Source of the DNA: Balneolales bacterium
GTDB lineage: Bacteria > Bacteroidota > Rhodothermia > Balneolales > Natronogracilivirgulaceae
Direction of reading: 5' to 3'
Assembly (NCBI GenBank): GCA_007116685.1
Contig: SKIC01000246.1
Coordinates: 1 to 24,852, forward strand
DNA: 24,852 bases
The notes beneath the pieces are model-generated. The model saw nothing but the letters and a program-made list of their open reading frames with translations. It searched no databases and was not told where the DNA came from. The translations under genes were made by a program, and so were the position numbers. Shown here piece by piece: positions 1-7,540 of this stretch. Each line of letters opens with the position of its first letter. The first letter of the stretch is position 1.

Positions 1-1931
1 ATGTAGATCTATTTTCGGATGATTTAGCCGGCCTTCGCGAACAACTACCCTACTTTCGGGAATTAGGAATTAATTACATCCATCTGATGCCATTACTTAA
101 ACCTCGTGATGGTTTGAATGATGGCGGGTATGCCGTTGAGGATTACCGAAAAGTAGACACACGTATCGGAACCATGAAAGAGTTACGAGCTCTTGCCAAT
201 GAATTTCACGAGGCCGGAATCAACCTGGTGCTGGATTTTGTTATGAATCATACAGCCAGAGAACATTCATGGGCAAAGAAAGCTGCTCGGGGCGAAATCA
301 GATATCAGAATTTTTATCACATGTTCCCCGACAGAACAGAACCTGATGAATATGAAGAAATGCTCCCTGAGGTTTTTCCAGACTTTGCCCCGGGAAATTT
401 CACCTACTATCCAAATATGGAGCGCTGGGTTTGGACTACCTTTTATGAATTTCAATGGGATTTGAATTACGCAAATCCTGATGTTTTTGTAGCTATGCTC
501 GACGAAATGTTGTTTTTGGCAAACATCGGCGTTGATTGCCTGAGGCTTGATGCTGTCCCCTATATCTGGAAAAGAAAAGGCTCCGGATGCCAGAACGAAC
601 CTGAGGCGCATTACTTGGTGCAGGCCTATCGTGCGTTGGTAAAGATTGCCGCACCATCTATGATTTTCAAAGCCGAAGCCATCGTAGCTCCTGAGGAAAT
701 CGTTAAATACCTCGGCATAAACGGAAATGAGGGTAAAGAATGCGATGTAGCCTATAATGCCACTCTGATGTGCCATTTGTGGCATGCACTTGCTTGCGAA
801 AACACGCAACTATTGCGCACCACATTAGAGCATTTACCAAGAGCGCCGGAAAGTTCCTCCTGGATAAATTACATCCGTTGCCATGACGATATAGGCTGGG
901 GATTATCCGATGAGAAAGTAGGCATGGTTGGGCAAAATGGTCATGAAACTCGAATGTTTTGTACGGATTTCTATACCGGGAAAACAGAAAAGAGTTATGC
1001 AGAAGGATATCCCTTTCAGCGGGATTACTGGAGCGGTGAAGCAAGGGTTAGTGGTAGTGCTGCTGCCTTAGCGGGCCTTCAAAAATCTTTGGTAGAAGGC
1101 GAAGAATTAGCCATTGAAGATGCCGTGAAACGCATCCTGTTGCTTAAAAATGTCATGTTTACCTGGAAAGGTATCCCCGTAATTTTTTCAGGGGATGAAA
1201 TCGGCCAGATGAATGATTTCAGTTATTTGGGTGACCCTTACAGAAAAGCCGACAACCGATGGGTGCATCGAGGGCCATTTAACTGGCAAAAAGCAGAATT
1301 ACGAAAATATCGTGGCACAGTTGAATACAAACTGTTCAACGGAATCAAAAAACTTGCCGATGCCAGAAGGAATAACCTGGCACTACACGGACACTCCAAA
1401 GACCGCCTTTTACTGATTGATGAAGATTCCGCCTTTGCTTTTGAGCGTAGTTTTGGTGGTCATAACCTACTCCTGATATCCAATTTTAGTAAACGATCAT
1501 TGCATGTATCTATGGATAAACTCCCGCCTGAATGGCGAGGACAGTATTACAAAAATATGTTCGATGGCAAAGTTCTGGATTTCAGCTTTGGCGATATCGT
1601 AGTTGAGCCTTATGGCTTTTTCTGGTTAGAACTTACAGATGAGCGCCCTAAGCGTAAATCCGAAAACACCATTATTGATGTAGTTGCAGAAACAAAATGG
1701 GGTGAAGAAATCTTTATCGTTGGAAATATCCCACAATTGGGTGCGTGGAATCCTGAGAAAGCCGTTGGACCAATGAAGGCCTTTGCTTATCCAAATTGGG
1801 AATTAGAAATTGATTTACCGGCGAACACCTATTTTGAGTTCCAATGGGTTAAAATGAAAGAAGGCAAGATTCTGGAATGGTCACCGGATAAATACTGGAT
1901 GTGCAGCGGTGATGAGATTTTTTATCATTGA
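1..1931 (+). CDS. Amylosucrase-type GH13 glucosyltransferase with C-terminal CBM20 (5' partial)
   Basis: The frame is open from base 3, so the N-terminus lies outside the window; 642 residues are visible. The enzyme is predicted to use sucrose as glucosyl donor to build alpha-1,4-glucan. Numbering from the Met at base 87, the GH13 signatures appear in order: DFVMNH (50-55), RLDAVPYIW with nucleophile D155, FKAEAIV with acid/base E197, and RCHDDIGW with transition-state D267. The sequence HDDIGW, followed by RVSGSAAALAGL and DEIGQMND, matches amylosucrases (GH13_4) better than ordinary amylases. The last roughly 85 residues, from about 530, form a CBM20-like starch-binding domain (IFIVGNIPQLGAWNPEKAV). 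Characterised amylosucrases, as I recall them, lack this module. Sucrose specificity is inferred, since sucrose hydrolases share the fold. No sugar-metabolism neighbour is visible. Confidence 0.85.
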   Translation, partial: VDLFSDDLAGLREQLPYFRELGINYIHLMPLLKPRDGLNDGGYAVEDYRKVDTRIGTMKELRALANEFHEAGINLVLDFVMNHTAREHSWAKKAARGEIRYQNFYHMFPDRTEPDEYEEMLPEVFPDFAPGNFTYYPNMERWVWTTFYEFQWDLNYANPDVFVAMLDEMLFLANIGVDCLRLDAVPYIWKRKGSGCQNEPEAHYLVQAYRALVKIAAPSMIFKAEAIVAPEEIVKYLGINGNEGKECDVAYNATLMCHLWHALACENTQLLRTTLEHLPRAPESSSWINYIRCHDDIGWGLSDEKVGMVGQNGHETRMFCTDFYTGKTEKSYAEGYPFQRDYWSGEARVSGSAAALAGLQKSLVEGEELAIEDAVKRILLLKNVMFTWKGIPVIFSGDEIGQMNDFSYLGDPYRKADNRWVHRGPFNWQKAELRKYRGTVEYKLFNGIKKLADARRNNLALHGHSKDRLLLIDEDSAFAFERSFGGHNLLLISNFSKRSLHVSMDKLPPEWRGQYYKNMFDGKVLDFSFGDIVVEPYGFFWLELTDERPKRKSENTIIDVVAETKWGEEIFIVGNIPQLGAWNPEKAVGPMKAFAYPNWELEIDLPANTYFEFQWVKMKEGKILEWSPDKYWMCSGDEIFYH

Positions 1932-1953
1932 TGCTTTATAATATGGTCTTACC

Positions 1954-2010
1954 CAACCCTGAAGGGGTTGTATATTTTAGCCCTGTGTCGAGCGAAGCGA
2001 ACACACAGGG
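1954..2010. repeat. Two-hairpin intergenic element (REP-like)
   Basis: Two GC-rich inverted repeats lie 10 nt apart just after the amylosucrase stop. The first is CAACCC (1954-1959) / GGGTTG (1965-1970) with loop TGAAG. The second is CCCTGTGT (1981-1988) / ACACAGGG (2003-2010) around CGAGCGAAGCGAAC. Neither is followed by a clean T-run, so they are not obvious terminators. From memory, paired hairpins of this design are scattered between genes in many Bacteroidota-type genomes. Calling it a dispersed repeat is therefore an inference; only one copy is present here. Confidence 0.45.
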
Positions 2011-2160
2011 TTTAAAATGTGCAAGAAAAGTATCACGCACCACCACACATTGATTTGGTATCAGTTATTGGGTTTCGGTGCGAAATAAATCACAAAACGA
2101 TATAAAGGGAACTTATTTTTTATCCCAAATCTCGCTGAAGTTACAATGCTACCCTAGTAT

Positions 2161-2190
2161 GCTATTAAACCACTCTGTGGTTTCATTAGC
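2161..2190. other. Inverted repeat next to the crtI terminator
   Basis: The perfect stem AAACCAC (2167-2173) / GTGGTTT (2177-2183) has a TCT loop and an outer GCTA/TAGC pairing. It lies immediately beyond the minus-strand terminator of the desaturase gene. It is the third hairpin in the 320-base gap 1932-2251. No coding sequence was recognised in that gap. The hairpin could be a second termination element or transcript-end protection; its function is unknown. Confidence 0.35.
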
Positions 2191-2244
2191 AAAATAAAAA
2201 ATCCCCACAGATTGATACAAAATCAAAATCTACGGGGATTTTAT
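2191..2244 (-). terminator. Rho-independent terminator of the phytoene desaturase gene
   Basis: Read on the minus strand, the stem AAAATCCCC/GGGGATTTT (arms 2234-2242 and 2198-2206), with further partial pairing inside, is followed by a T-rich tract. It begins about 10 nt after the desaturase stop codon. Confidence 0.75.
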
Positions 2245-2251
2245 AATTTGA

Positions 2252-3736
2252 CTATGCCGCAGGACCGATTAGGTTTTCTGCAATAATGGAAGACGATAAC
2301 ACTCCCGGCAATCCGGCTCCCGGGTGGGTACCTGCACCTACAAAGTAGAGGTTATCAAATTCTTCTGATCTGTTATGTGGACGGAACCAGGCACTTTGAG
2401 TTAATAATGGCTCAACAGAGAAAGCAGAACCTAAGTGGCTATTCAATTCATCTCGGAAGTGCAATGGATCGATATAGTGCTCAGCAATAATGTGCTTTTG
2501 TAAATCCGGAAGGTAATTATCCTCAAGAAATTGCATAATGCGATCACGGTATTCTTTCGCTTTCACTGTCCAGTCAATATCCTTAGCAGCAAGGTGAGGA
2601 ACCGGTGACAATACGTAGAAAGACTCACAGCCATCCGGCGCTAATGAAGGATCGGTAATGGTTGGCATGTGCAGATACAGCGAAAAATCATCCGCTAAAA
2701 TTTTCTTGTCGAAAATATCATCCAGAAGTTCTTTGTATCGCTTGCTTAGGATGATGTTATGATGCTTTAAATCTGTGTCTGTGTATCTCTTGTTGGTACC
2801 AAAGTAAATCACAAAAAGAGACATGCTGTAATTCATACGATCTACTTTGCGATCGGTATATTTCTTACGATGGCGCTTATCAATCAGATTTTTGTAGGTA
2901 AACGGAACATCAGCGTTGGAAACTACGGCATCGGCCATGTGGATAGTACCGTCTTTTAGTTTTACACCGGTAACTTTGCGATTTGCTACGGTGATTTCAT
3001 CAATTTCAGACTCCAAATGAATTTTACCACCAATATCTTCGAATAATTTGACCATTCCTTTTACGATGGAGCCCGTGCCGCCCATAGCGTAATGTACGCC
3101 CCATTCGCGCTCCAGGTAATGTATCATCGCATAGATAGAGGTTGTATCAAAGGGGTTTCCACCAACAAGCAAGGGGTGAAAAGAGAAACATTGACGTAAG
3201 AAATCGTCTTTGATGAATTTGGAAACGTATTTGTAAACGCTCTTGTGAGACTGCAATCGAATGAGATCCGGAGCAACCTTAATCATATCCCAAAAAGACA
3301 AAAACGGCTGATCTGCCAATTCTACGAAGCCTTTCTCAAATATTGGCTTGGTAGTCTTTAAAAAGTCGAGATAACCTTGCTTGTCGTCAGGATTAATTCT
3401 TTCTATTTCTTTGAGGGTGAAATCTTCGTCATCGTTGTAATCGAAAATTCTCTTTTTGTGATCGAAGATTCTGTAAAAAGGACTGAGGGGTACAAGTTCA
3501 AAGTAATCTTTTACTTTTTTTCCAGCGGCTTCAAAAAGATCATCAAACATGAATGGTGCCGTAATTACGGTAGGACCACCATCAAATTTGAATCCATCCA
3601 TCTCATACACGTATGCTCTTCCACCGGGCTTGTCTCTTTTTTCAAATATTTCTACATCATGGCCTTTTGCCTGTAATCTGATTGCGGCGCCTAATCCGCC
3701 AAATCCACTGCCAATTACGATAATTTTTTTCTTCAT
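2252..3736 (-). CDS. crtI: Phytoene desaturase (CrtI family)
   Basis: This 494-residue FAD-dependent carotenoid desaturase would introduce double bases of unsaturation into phytoene on the way to lycopene, working at the membrane. The N-terminus has a Rossmann FAD-binding motif (VIGSGFGGLGAAIRL, about 6-20), then EKRDKPGGRA and the FDGGPT substrate-side motif. The C-terminus has the family signature LYFVGAGTHPGAGLPGVLSSS-like block. Length is typical of bacterial CrtI (about 490-510). A Shine-Dalgarno sequence AAGGAAT (3741-3747, minus strand) sits 6-7 nt before the ATG, one of the few clear ones in the window. No phytoene synthase or cyclase is adjacent, so the number of desaturation steps and the final pigment cannot be told; CrtI-like desaturases acting on other carotenoids are an alternative. 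Confidence 0.88.
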   Translation of the reverse strand: MKKKIIVIGSGFGGLGAAIRLQAKGHDVEIFEKRDKPGGRAYVYEMDGFKFDGGPTVITAPFMFDDLFEAAGKKVKDYFELVPLSPFYRIFDHKKRIFDYNDDEDFTLKEIERINPDDKQGYLDFLKTTKPIFEKGFVELADQPFLSFWDMIKVAPDLIRLQSHKSVYKYVSKFIKDDFLRQCFSFHPLLVGGNPFDTTSIYAMIHYLEREWGVHYAMGGTGSIVKGMVKLFEDIGGKIHLESEIDEITVANRKVTGVKLKDGTIHMADAVVSNADVPFTYKNLIDKRHRKKYTDRKVDRMNYSMSLFVIYFGTNKRYTDTDLKHHNIILSKRYKELLDDIFDKKILADDFSLYLHMPTITDPSLAPDGCESFYVLSPVPHLAAKDIDWTVKAKEYRDRIMQFLEDNYLPDLQKHIIAEHYIDPLHFRDELNSHLGSAFSVEPLLTQSAWFRPHNRSEEFDNLYFVGAGTHPGAGLPGVLSSSIIAENLIGPAA

Positions 3737-3812
3737 AGAGATTCCTTAGAGGTCAATAATAATATGCGGGCTAACAAAAATACGCTCAACAAACGTTCGA
3801 CCTTCATCTAAC

Positions 3813-3850
3813 AAAAAAAGAAAGCAGGCCGGGAAACCCGACCTGCTTTG
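3813..3850 (-). terminator. Strong hairpin with T-run on the minus strand
   Basis: AAAGCAGG-C-CGGG (3821-3833) pairs with CCCG-A-CCTGCTTT (3837-3849), with one mismatch. On the minus strand the stem is followed by CTTTTTTTG. It lies about 115 nt downstream of the RlpA stop codon and upstream of the desaturase, so it probably ends the rlpA transcript or a separate short RNA. Confidence 0.7.
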
Positions 3851-3851
3851 G

Positions 3852-3893
3852 CCTTCGGTTAGCCTAACCCCTAAAAAAAAGCGTCACCGAAGG
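3852..3893 (-). other. Nested hairpin upstream of a terminator; possible small RNA or 3'UTR element
   Basis: The outer arms CCTTCGGT (3852-3859) and ACCGAAGG (3886-3893) enclose an inner GGTTA-GCC-TAACC stem (3858-3870) and an A8/T8 tract. On the minus strand this fold directly precedes the strong terminator at 3813-3850. The arrangement resembles a short structured transcript or a long rlpA 3'UTR. No known RNA family was recognised. Confidence 0.3.
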
Positions 3894-3963
3894 TTTGGGA
3901 TAAAAATCCTATATCAATATAGCATTCCATTAAATGTACTGCAATAATTCGATTGACGATAAA

Positions 3964-4611
3964 TTAGTTCCGGCTGGTATTCTGAGTTTGGCGAACGAAG
4001 CCGGTATATCCTTGCCTTTGTAATCGCTGCCGAGCGCGCTCAGCTCGCTGTCTGGTATTGTATTCTCCGTAACTTACCCGGTAAACGGTATTTCCATTTA
4101 CCGTCGCTCTCTCAACTGTGCTACCTCTGATTTCTCTAGAATACCGTATCGCATCCCGACGATTATCAAAAGAAGCTAATTGCACCGTATAGGTTTCCCG
4201 AGTCACATTTCCACGTCCAGCCGTTCGGATAGGCTCATCACTATCCAGCAATATCAAGCGTACTCTGGCTACACCGGTTTCTATCATGTCAATTTCCTGA
4301 GCGGCTTTTCTTGACAAATCAATGATACGGTCGCCCACGTACGGACCACGGTCGTTTATACGAACATCTACAGATTTTCCATTTCGCATGTTTACTACCC
4401 GAACCCTGGTATTAAATGGTAATGTACGATGAGCAGCGGTCAAAGCATTTTGATCATAGGTTTCCCCATTAGCCGTAGTTCTGCCGTGAAAACCCGGCCC
4501 ATACCAGCTTGCCTCTCCCACCTGAAAAGCCCTACCCTGCTGAGTCGGAGGTTTTACGCAGGAGGTGGCAAAAAAGCCTACAACCAGAATAAGGAGTAAA
4601 AAAAAGCGCAT
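3964..4611 (-). CDS. rlpA: RlpA-like septal lipoprotein with DPBB and SPOR domains
   Basis: This 215-residue envelope protein is predicted to be lipidated at C18: a hydrophobic signal runs from 3 to 15, followed by lipobox ATSC. A double-psi beta-barrel follows at about 30-122 (GEASWYGPGFHGRTTANGE). It retains the residues tied to lytic transglycosylase activity in Pseudomonas RlpA: H61 in AAHRTLPF and D87 in RINDRGPY. A SPOR domain at about 139-210 (YTVQLASFDNRRDA) would bind denuded glycan strands at division septa. Length is normal for short RlpA proteins. The gene diverges from the ParA gene across about 110 bp; no Shine-Dalgarno is visible before the ATG. Whether this homologue is catalytic is inferred from the two conserved residues. 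Confidence 0.88.
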   Translation of the reverse strand: MRFFLLLILVVGFFATSCVKPPTQQGRAFQVGEASWYGPGFHGRTTANGETYDQNALTAAHRTLPFNTRVRVVNMRNGKSVDVRINDRGPYVGDRIIDLSRKAAQEIDMIETGVARVRLILLDSDEPIRTAGRGNVTRETYTVQLASFDNRRDAIRYSREIRGSTVERATVNGNTVYRVSYGEYNTRQRAERARQRLQRQGYTGFVRQTQNTSRN

Positions 4612-4723
4612 GAAATAGTGTTATTTGTTTAAGTTCTTCCAAATTTAAAAAAATGGGCGGAAAGTTTGTTCCATTCTTTATCTTAAATTGTACTCAAACA
4701 CGACTAACGTACTTTCCTTACTT

Positions 4724-5491
4724 ATGAAGCGTATTTGTTTTTTATCTTTAAAAGGTGGAACTGGTAAAACCACTACCGTTTTCAATGTATCCACAGAATT
4801 AGCAAGAAAAGGTCTGAGAGTTTTGGCCATTGATTTGGATCCTCAAGGGTATTTGACCTGTAGTTTCAACGAAAGTACTTCCGCTGGTAGAAAAAGTGTA
4901 CATGATGTGATAAAAGGCACTCCTGTTCACGAAGCCATCCGAAAAACCAGCACGGGAGTCCACTTACTGGCCGCAGATTTGGAACTCACTACCGCAGATT
5001 TAGACCTTAGCGGCGAAGAACGCTCCTATTTTATGCAAAAAGCCTTGAGTAAGGTGAATCAATACGATGTGGTGGTATTTGATTGCTGTCCATTTCTCGG
5101 GATTTTGAGCGTTAACGCCTTAGTTGCTAGTGATGAATTGATTATTCCCACAGAGGCCGAATTTTTGGCAATGCGAGGCGTGCGTCAATTGTATCTCAAA
5201 GTAGTTCAACTGATTCAACGAGAATTAAATCCATCACTCCAATTCAGTGGTGTGGTTATTACACGTTACGATATGCGCAAACGCATTCATCAACAAACCG
5301 CCGAAAAAATGGCCAGTATGTTTCCGGACAAGGTTTTTGATACCAAAATCAGAACTAACGTAGCCTTAGCAGAATCCGGCATGAAGGGAATTCCAGTGTC
5401 GGAATATCGCCCTAACTCAAACGGAGCCATAGATTACAGAACGCTTACCGAAGAGATTATTGAGAGATATAATTTGCCGGTTTCGGAGTAG
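4724..5491 (+). CDS. ParA/Soj-family ATPase (orphan)
   Basis: This 255-residue deviant-Walker ATPase belongs to the ParA/MinD superfamily, which positions chromosomes, plasmids or protein machines on the nucleoid. I see KGGTGKTT (10-17, with the signature lysine), AIDLDPQGYLT (36-46) and a Walker B-like VVVFDCCPFLG. ParA proteins normally have DxPP or DCPP there, so DCCP is slightly unusual. An upstream in-frame TTG at 4688 would add 12 non-conserved residues; I chose the ATG at 4724 because it starts directly at the first beta-strand. No parB, parS-like repeat or replication gene lies nearby. Chromosome segregation is therefore not assured; a role in positioning another complex is possible. 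Confidence 0.82.
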   Translation: MKRICFLSLKGGTGKTTTVFNVSTELARKGLRVLAIDLDPQGYLTCSFNESTSAGRKSVHDVIKGTPVHEAIRKTSTGVHLLAADLELTTADLDLSGEERSYFMQKALSKVNQYDVVVFDCCPFLGILSVNALVASDELIIPTEAEFLAMRGVRQLYLKVVQLIQRELNPSLQFSGVVITRYDMRKRIHQQTAEKMASMFPDKVFDTKIRTNVALAESGMKGIPVSEYRPNSNGAIDYRTLTEEIIERYNLPVSE

Positions 5492-5593
5492 TCTTGCTTT
5501 CTGATTTATTGGATTATTCAGCTTTTTAATTGATAGCTTCTTAAGGAAACAAACGCTGAGTCTTTCCTACAATCAATCATTTGACTTCAAAAT

Positions 5594-6187
5594 ATGGCTT
5601 CAACATCTATCCTTATTATTACCGTGCTTGTAACTTTATTGGCATGGAATAAGCCATCTTTGCAGCAACAGGCTATGCTTGTACCCTATCGCACATTTAG
5701 GGAACAAAGATGGTATCAGTTGGTCAGTTCCGGTTTTTTGCATGGAGATTTCATGCACCTGCTTTTTAACATGATTACTTTTTTGTTCTTCGGACCGGTT
5801 TTGGAGCAGGTTATAGGCACGCCCTTATTTGTAATTTTGTATCTGACTGCCATTGTGATTGCAAATCTCCCAACGCTATTTAAGCATAGAAATAATCCCC
5901 AATATGCCAGCCTTGGAGCATCCGGAGCGGTTGGCGCTGTGCTGTTTGCCTATATTCTATTTTTCCCCCTTAGTAATCTATACATCATGTTTATACCTAT
6001 TGGGATACCGGCCATTATTGTAGGGGTTCTTTTTGTGATATACAGTTACTCAGAGTCCAGGAAAAACCGAGGCAATATTAATCACGACGCGCATTTTGCA
6101 GGTGCTGTTTATGGATTGATTTTCACCTTGGTTTTTGTGCCTGAAAGTTTGCAGACTTTTTTGAAGGCTTTGGGGTTGATTTCTTGA
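5594..6187 (+). CDS. Rhomboid family intramembrane serine protease
   Basis: This 197-residue membrane protease has about six transmembrane segments. The catalytic serine is in GASGAV (S110, GxSG motif) and the catalytic histidine is H167 in HFAGAVYG (HxxGxxxG). The N-terminal conserved HLLFN region (55-59) supplies the oxyanion-side residues. It has the compact core typical of the short bacterial form, with no cytosolic extension. It follows the ParA gene on the same strand with a 102-nt gap, so co-transcription is possible but unproven. No Shine-Dalgarno is evident before the ATG. The substrate is unknown. Confidence 0.9.
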   Translation: MASTSILIITVLVTLLAWNKPSLQQQAMLVPYRTFREQRWYQLVSSGFLHGDFMHLLFNMITFLFFGPVLEQVIGTPLFVILYLTAIVIANLPTLFKHRNNPQYASLGASGAVGAVLFAYILFFPLSNLYIMFIPIGIPAIIVGVLFVIYSYSESRKNRGNINHDAHFAGAVYGLIFTLVFVPESLQTFLKALGLIS

Positions 6188-6285
6188 CACACAACCTACC
6201 CGTAAGCCATTGAAAAGATTTCCAATAAGCAAAAACTATCCTCACTCCTATCCGGGTAATCTATGAGTAAGGGAGAATCTTTTAT

Positions 6286-6342
6286 GCGACTCGCAGTCGC
6301 AGACGACTGCTTTATGATAGCCGGACGTCGAGGACGACGTCC
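6286..6342. repeat. Tandem GC-rich hairpins with mutually exclusive folds
   Basis: GCGACT-CGC-AGTCGC (6286-6300) and GCAGTCG-CAGA-CGACTGC (6293-6310) are perfect inverted repeats sharing the AGTCGC block, so only one can form at a time. They are followed by GGACGTCG-AGGA-CGACGTCC (6323-6342), again perfect. The composition is far more GC-rich than the flanks. There is no ORF and no clear T-run. This looks like a REP/MITE-type element or structured RNA; the class is inferred. Confidence 0.5.
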
Positions 6343-6392
6343 TACTAAAAAGCCCTCAATGTAACAGGCTAAAGTTTGCGAAAGTTTAGTAG
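6342..6392. repeat. Compound inverted repeat in the serC downstream region
   Basis: CTACTAAA (6342-6349) pairs with TTTAGTAG (6385-6392), and AGCC pairs with GGCT inside it. It abuts the GC hairpin ending at 6342, so the two probably belong to one element spanning about 6286-6392. Confidence 0.35.
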
Positions 6393-6403
6393 TAATCAGA
6401 ACT

Positions 6404-6425
6404 TTTGGAATGAAAACATTCCAAA
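6404..6425 (-). terminator. Hairpin after the serC stop
   Basis: TTTGGAATG (6404-6412) and CATTCCAAA (6417-6425) form a perfect 9-bp stem with a 4-nt loop, 12 nt beyond the serC stop codon. No T-run follows on the minus strand, so intrinsic termination would be weak; it may instead protect the transcript end. Confidence 0.45.
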
Positions 6426-6437
6426 GCCACGCTAGGC

Positions 6438-7517
6438 TCAGCCCTTCATTCTTCTGAATTCTCTCATAAAATCGATGAGAGTATCTACGCTTTCGGGCAG
6501 ACAGGCGTTGTAGATGCTGGCGCGAATTCCGCCAACGCTTCTATGGCCTTTCAATCCATTCAGATGTAAGTCTGCGGCTTTTGCCACGAATTCTTTTTCA
6601 AGGTTTTCATCCGGCAAACGAAATGTAACGTTCATTAAAGAACGAGATGCCTGTTCTGCGGTACCACGGTAAAAATCATCGGAATCGATTTCAGTGTATA
6701 GTTTTGCAGCTTTTTCTTCGTTCTGCTTAGCCATGGCTTGTAATCCACCGTTGCTTTCCAGCCACTCCAACACCAATCCAAACAGATAGACTGCGAAAGT
6801 TGGTGGCGTGTTAAACATGGTTCCCGCTTGTGTTTTATAGCTCATCATGCTTGGGATAGCATCTGATTTTGCCTTTTCCAGCATATCTTTGCGGACTATC
6901 ACCACAGTCAATCCTGCGGGACCTGCATTTTTCTGAGCACCGGCATAAAGTATGCCGTATCGTTTCATGTCTAAAGGACGAGATAAGAAGTCTGATGAAG
7001 CATCACAAACAAGAGGAATTCCTCCACTTTCAGGTTCTACAGGAAACTGCGTTCCAAAAATGGTGTTGTTTGAAGTAAAATGCAGATACGCCGGATTTCC
7101 TTTAATCTCGTAATCACCCGCAGCAGGAACTCTGGAGAAGTTTGAATCTTCAGAACTAAAGGGCACTTCAATATTTCCAAAGAGCTTAGCTTCTTTAATA
7201 GCTTTTTTAGACCAGGTACCTGTATTCAGATAGGCTGCTTCGGCGCCATCATAAAGAAAATTGTAGGGAACCATTAAAAATTGAGTACTGGCACCGCCTT
7301 GCAGAAACAGGATTTCAAACTCATCGCCAAGGCCTAACAGTTTTGTGAGTCGTTCTCTGGCAAGAGCATCAACCTCGATATACTCAGGACCACGATGGCT
7401 CAATTCCATGATGGATGAACCTGTGTTTTTGTAATCAAGTAATTCTGATTTTGCTTTTTCTAATACTTCAGCCGGTAAAATGGCTGGTCCGGCGCTAAAA
7501 TTGTGAGATCTGAACAT
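6438..7517 (-). CDS. serC: Phosphoserine aminotransferase
   Basis: This 359-residue PLP enzyme converts 3-phosphohydroxypyruvate and glutamate to 3-phosphoserine and 2-oxoglutarate (serine and pyridoxal phosphate synthesis). The N-terminal NFSAGPAILP and the GGASTQFLMVPYN block (74-86) are characteristic. The PLP lysine is K196 in YAGAQKNAGPAG. HRSVGGIRASIYNA near the C-terminus binds the phosphate. Length matches E. coli SerC (362). The gene lies 23 nt downstream of the DUF1015 gene on the same strand, implying one operon. The phosphoglycerate dehydrogenase gene (serA) that often completes this cluster is not in the window. Confidence 0.95.
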   Translation of the reverse strand: MFRSHNFSAGPAILPAEVLEKAKSELLDYKNTGSSIMELSHRGPEYIEVDALARERLTKLLGLGDEFEILFLQGGASTQFLMVPYNFLYDGAEAAYLNTGTWSKKAIKEAKLFGNIEVPFSSEDSNFSRVPAAGDYEIKGNPAYLHFTSNNTIFGTQFPVEPESGGIPLVCDASSDFLSRPLDMKRYGILYAGAQKNAGPAGLTVVIVRKDMLEKAKSDAIPSMMSYKTQAGTMFNTPPTFAVYLFGLVLEWLESNGGLQAMAKQNEEKAAKLYTEIDSDDFYRGTAEQASRSLMNVTFRLPDENLEKEFVAKAADLHLNGLKGHRSVGGIRASIYNACLPESVDTLIDFMREFRRMKG

Positions 7518-7540
7518 ATTTTGGGTAGTTTTTGAAATAA

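Noticed and set aside
267..1044. Two long minus-strand ORFs inside the amylosucrase gene
   Set aside because: They lie opposite a gene with clear catalytic motifs and show no recognisable domain.
3910..3923. CTATAT-CA-ATATAG palindrome near the rlpA stop
   Set aside because: It is short, AT-only in the stem core and expected by chance in AT-rich intergenic DNA.
4688..4723. TTG start extending the ParA protein by 12 residues
   Set aside because: The extra residues are not part of the fold; the ATG at 4724 begins right at the first strand before the Walker A motif.
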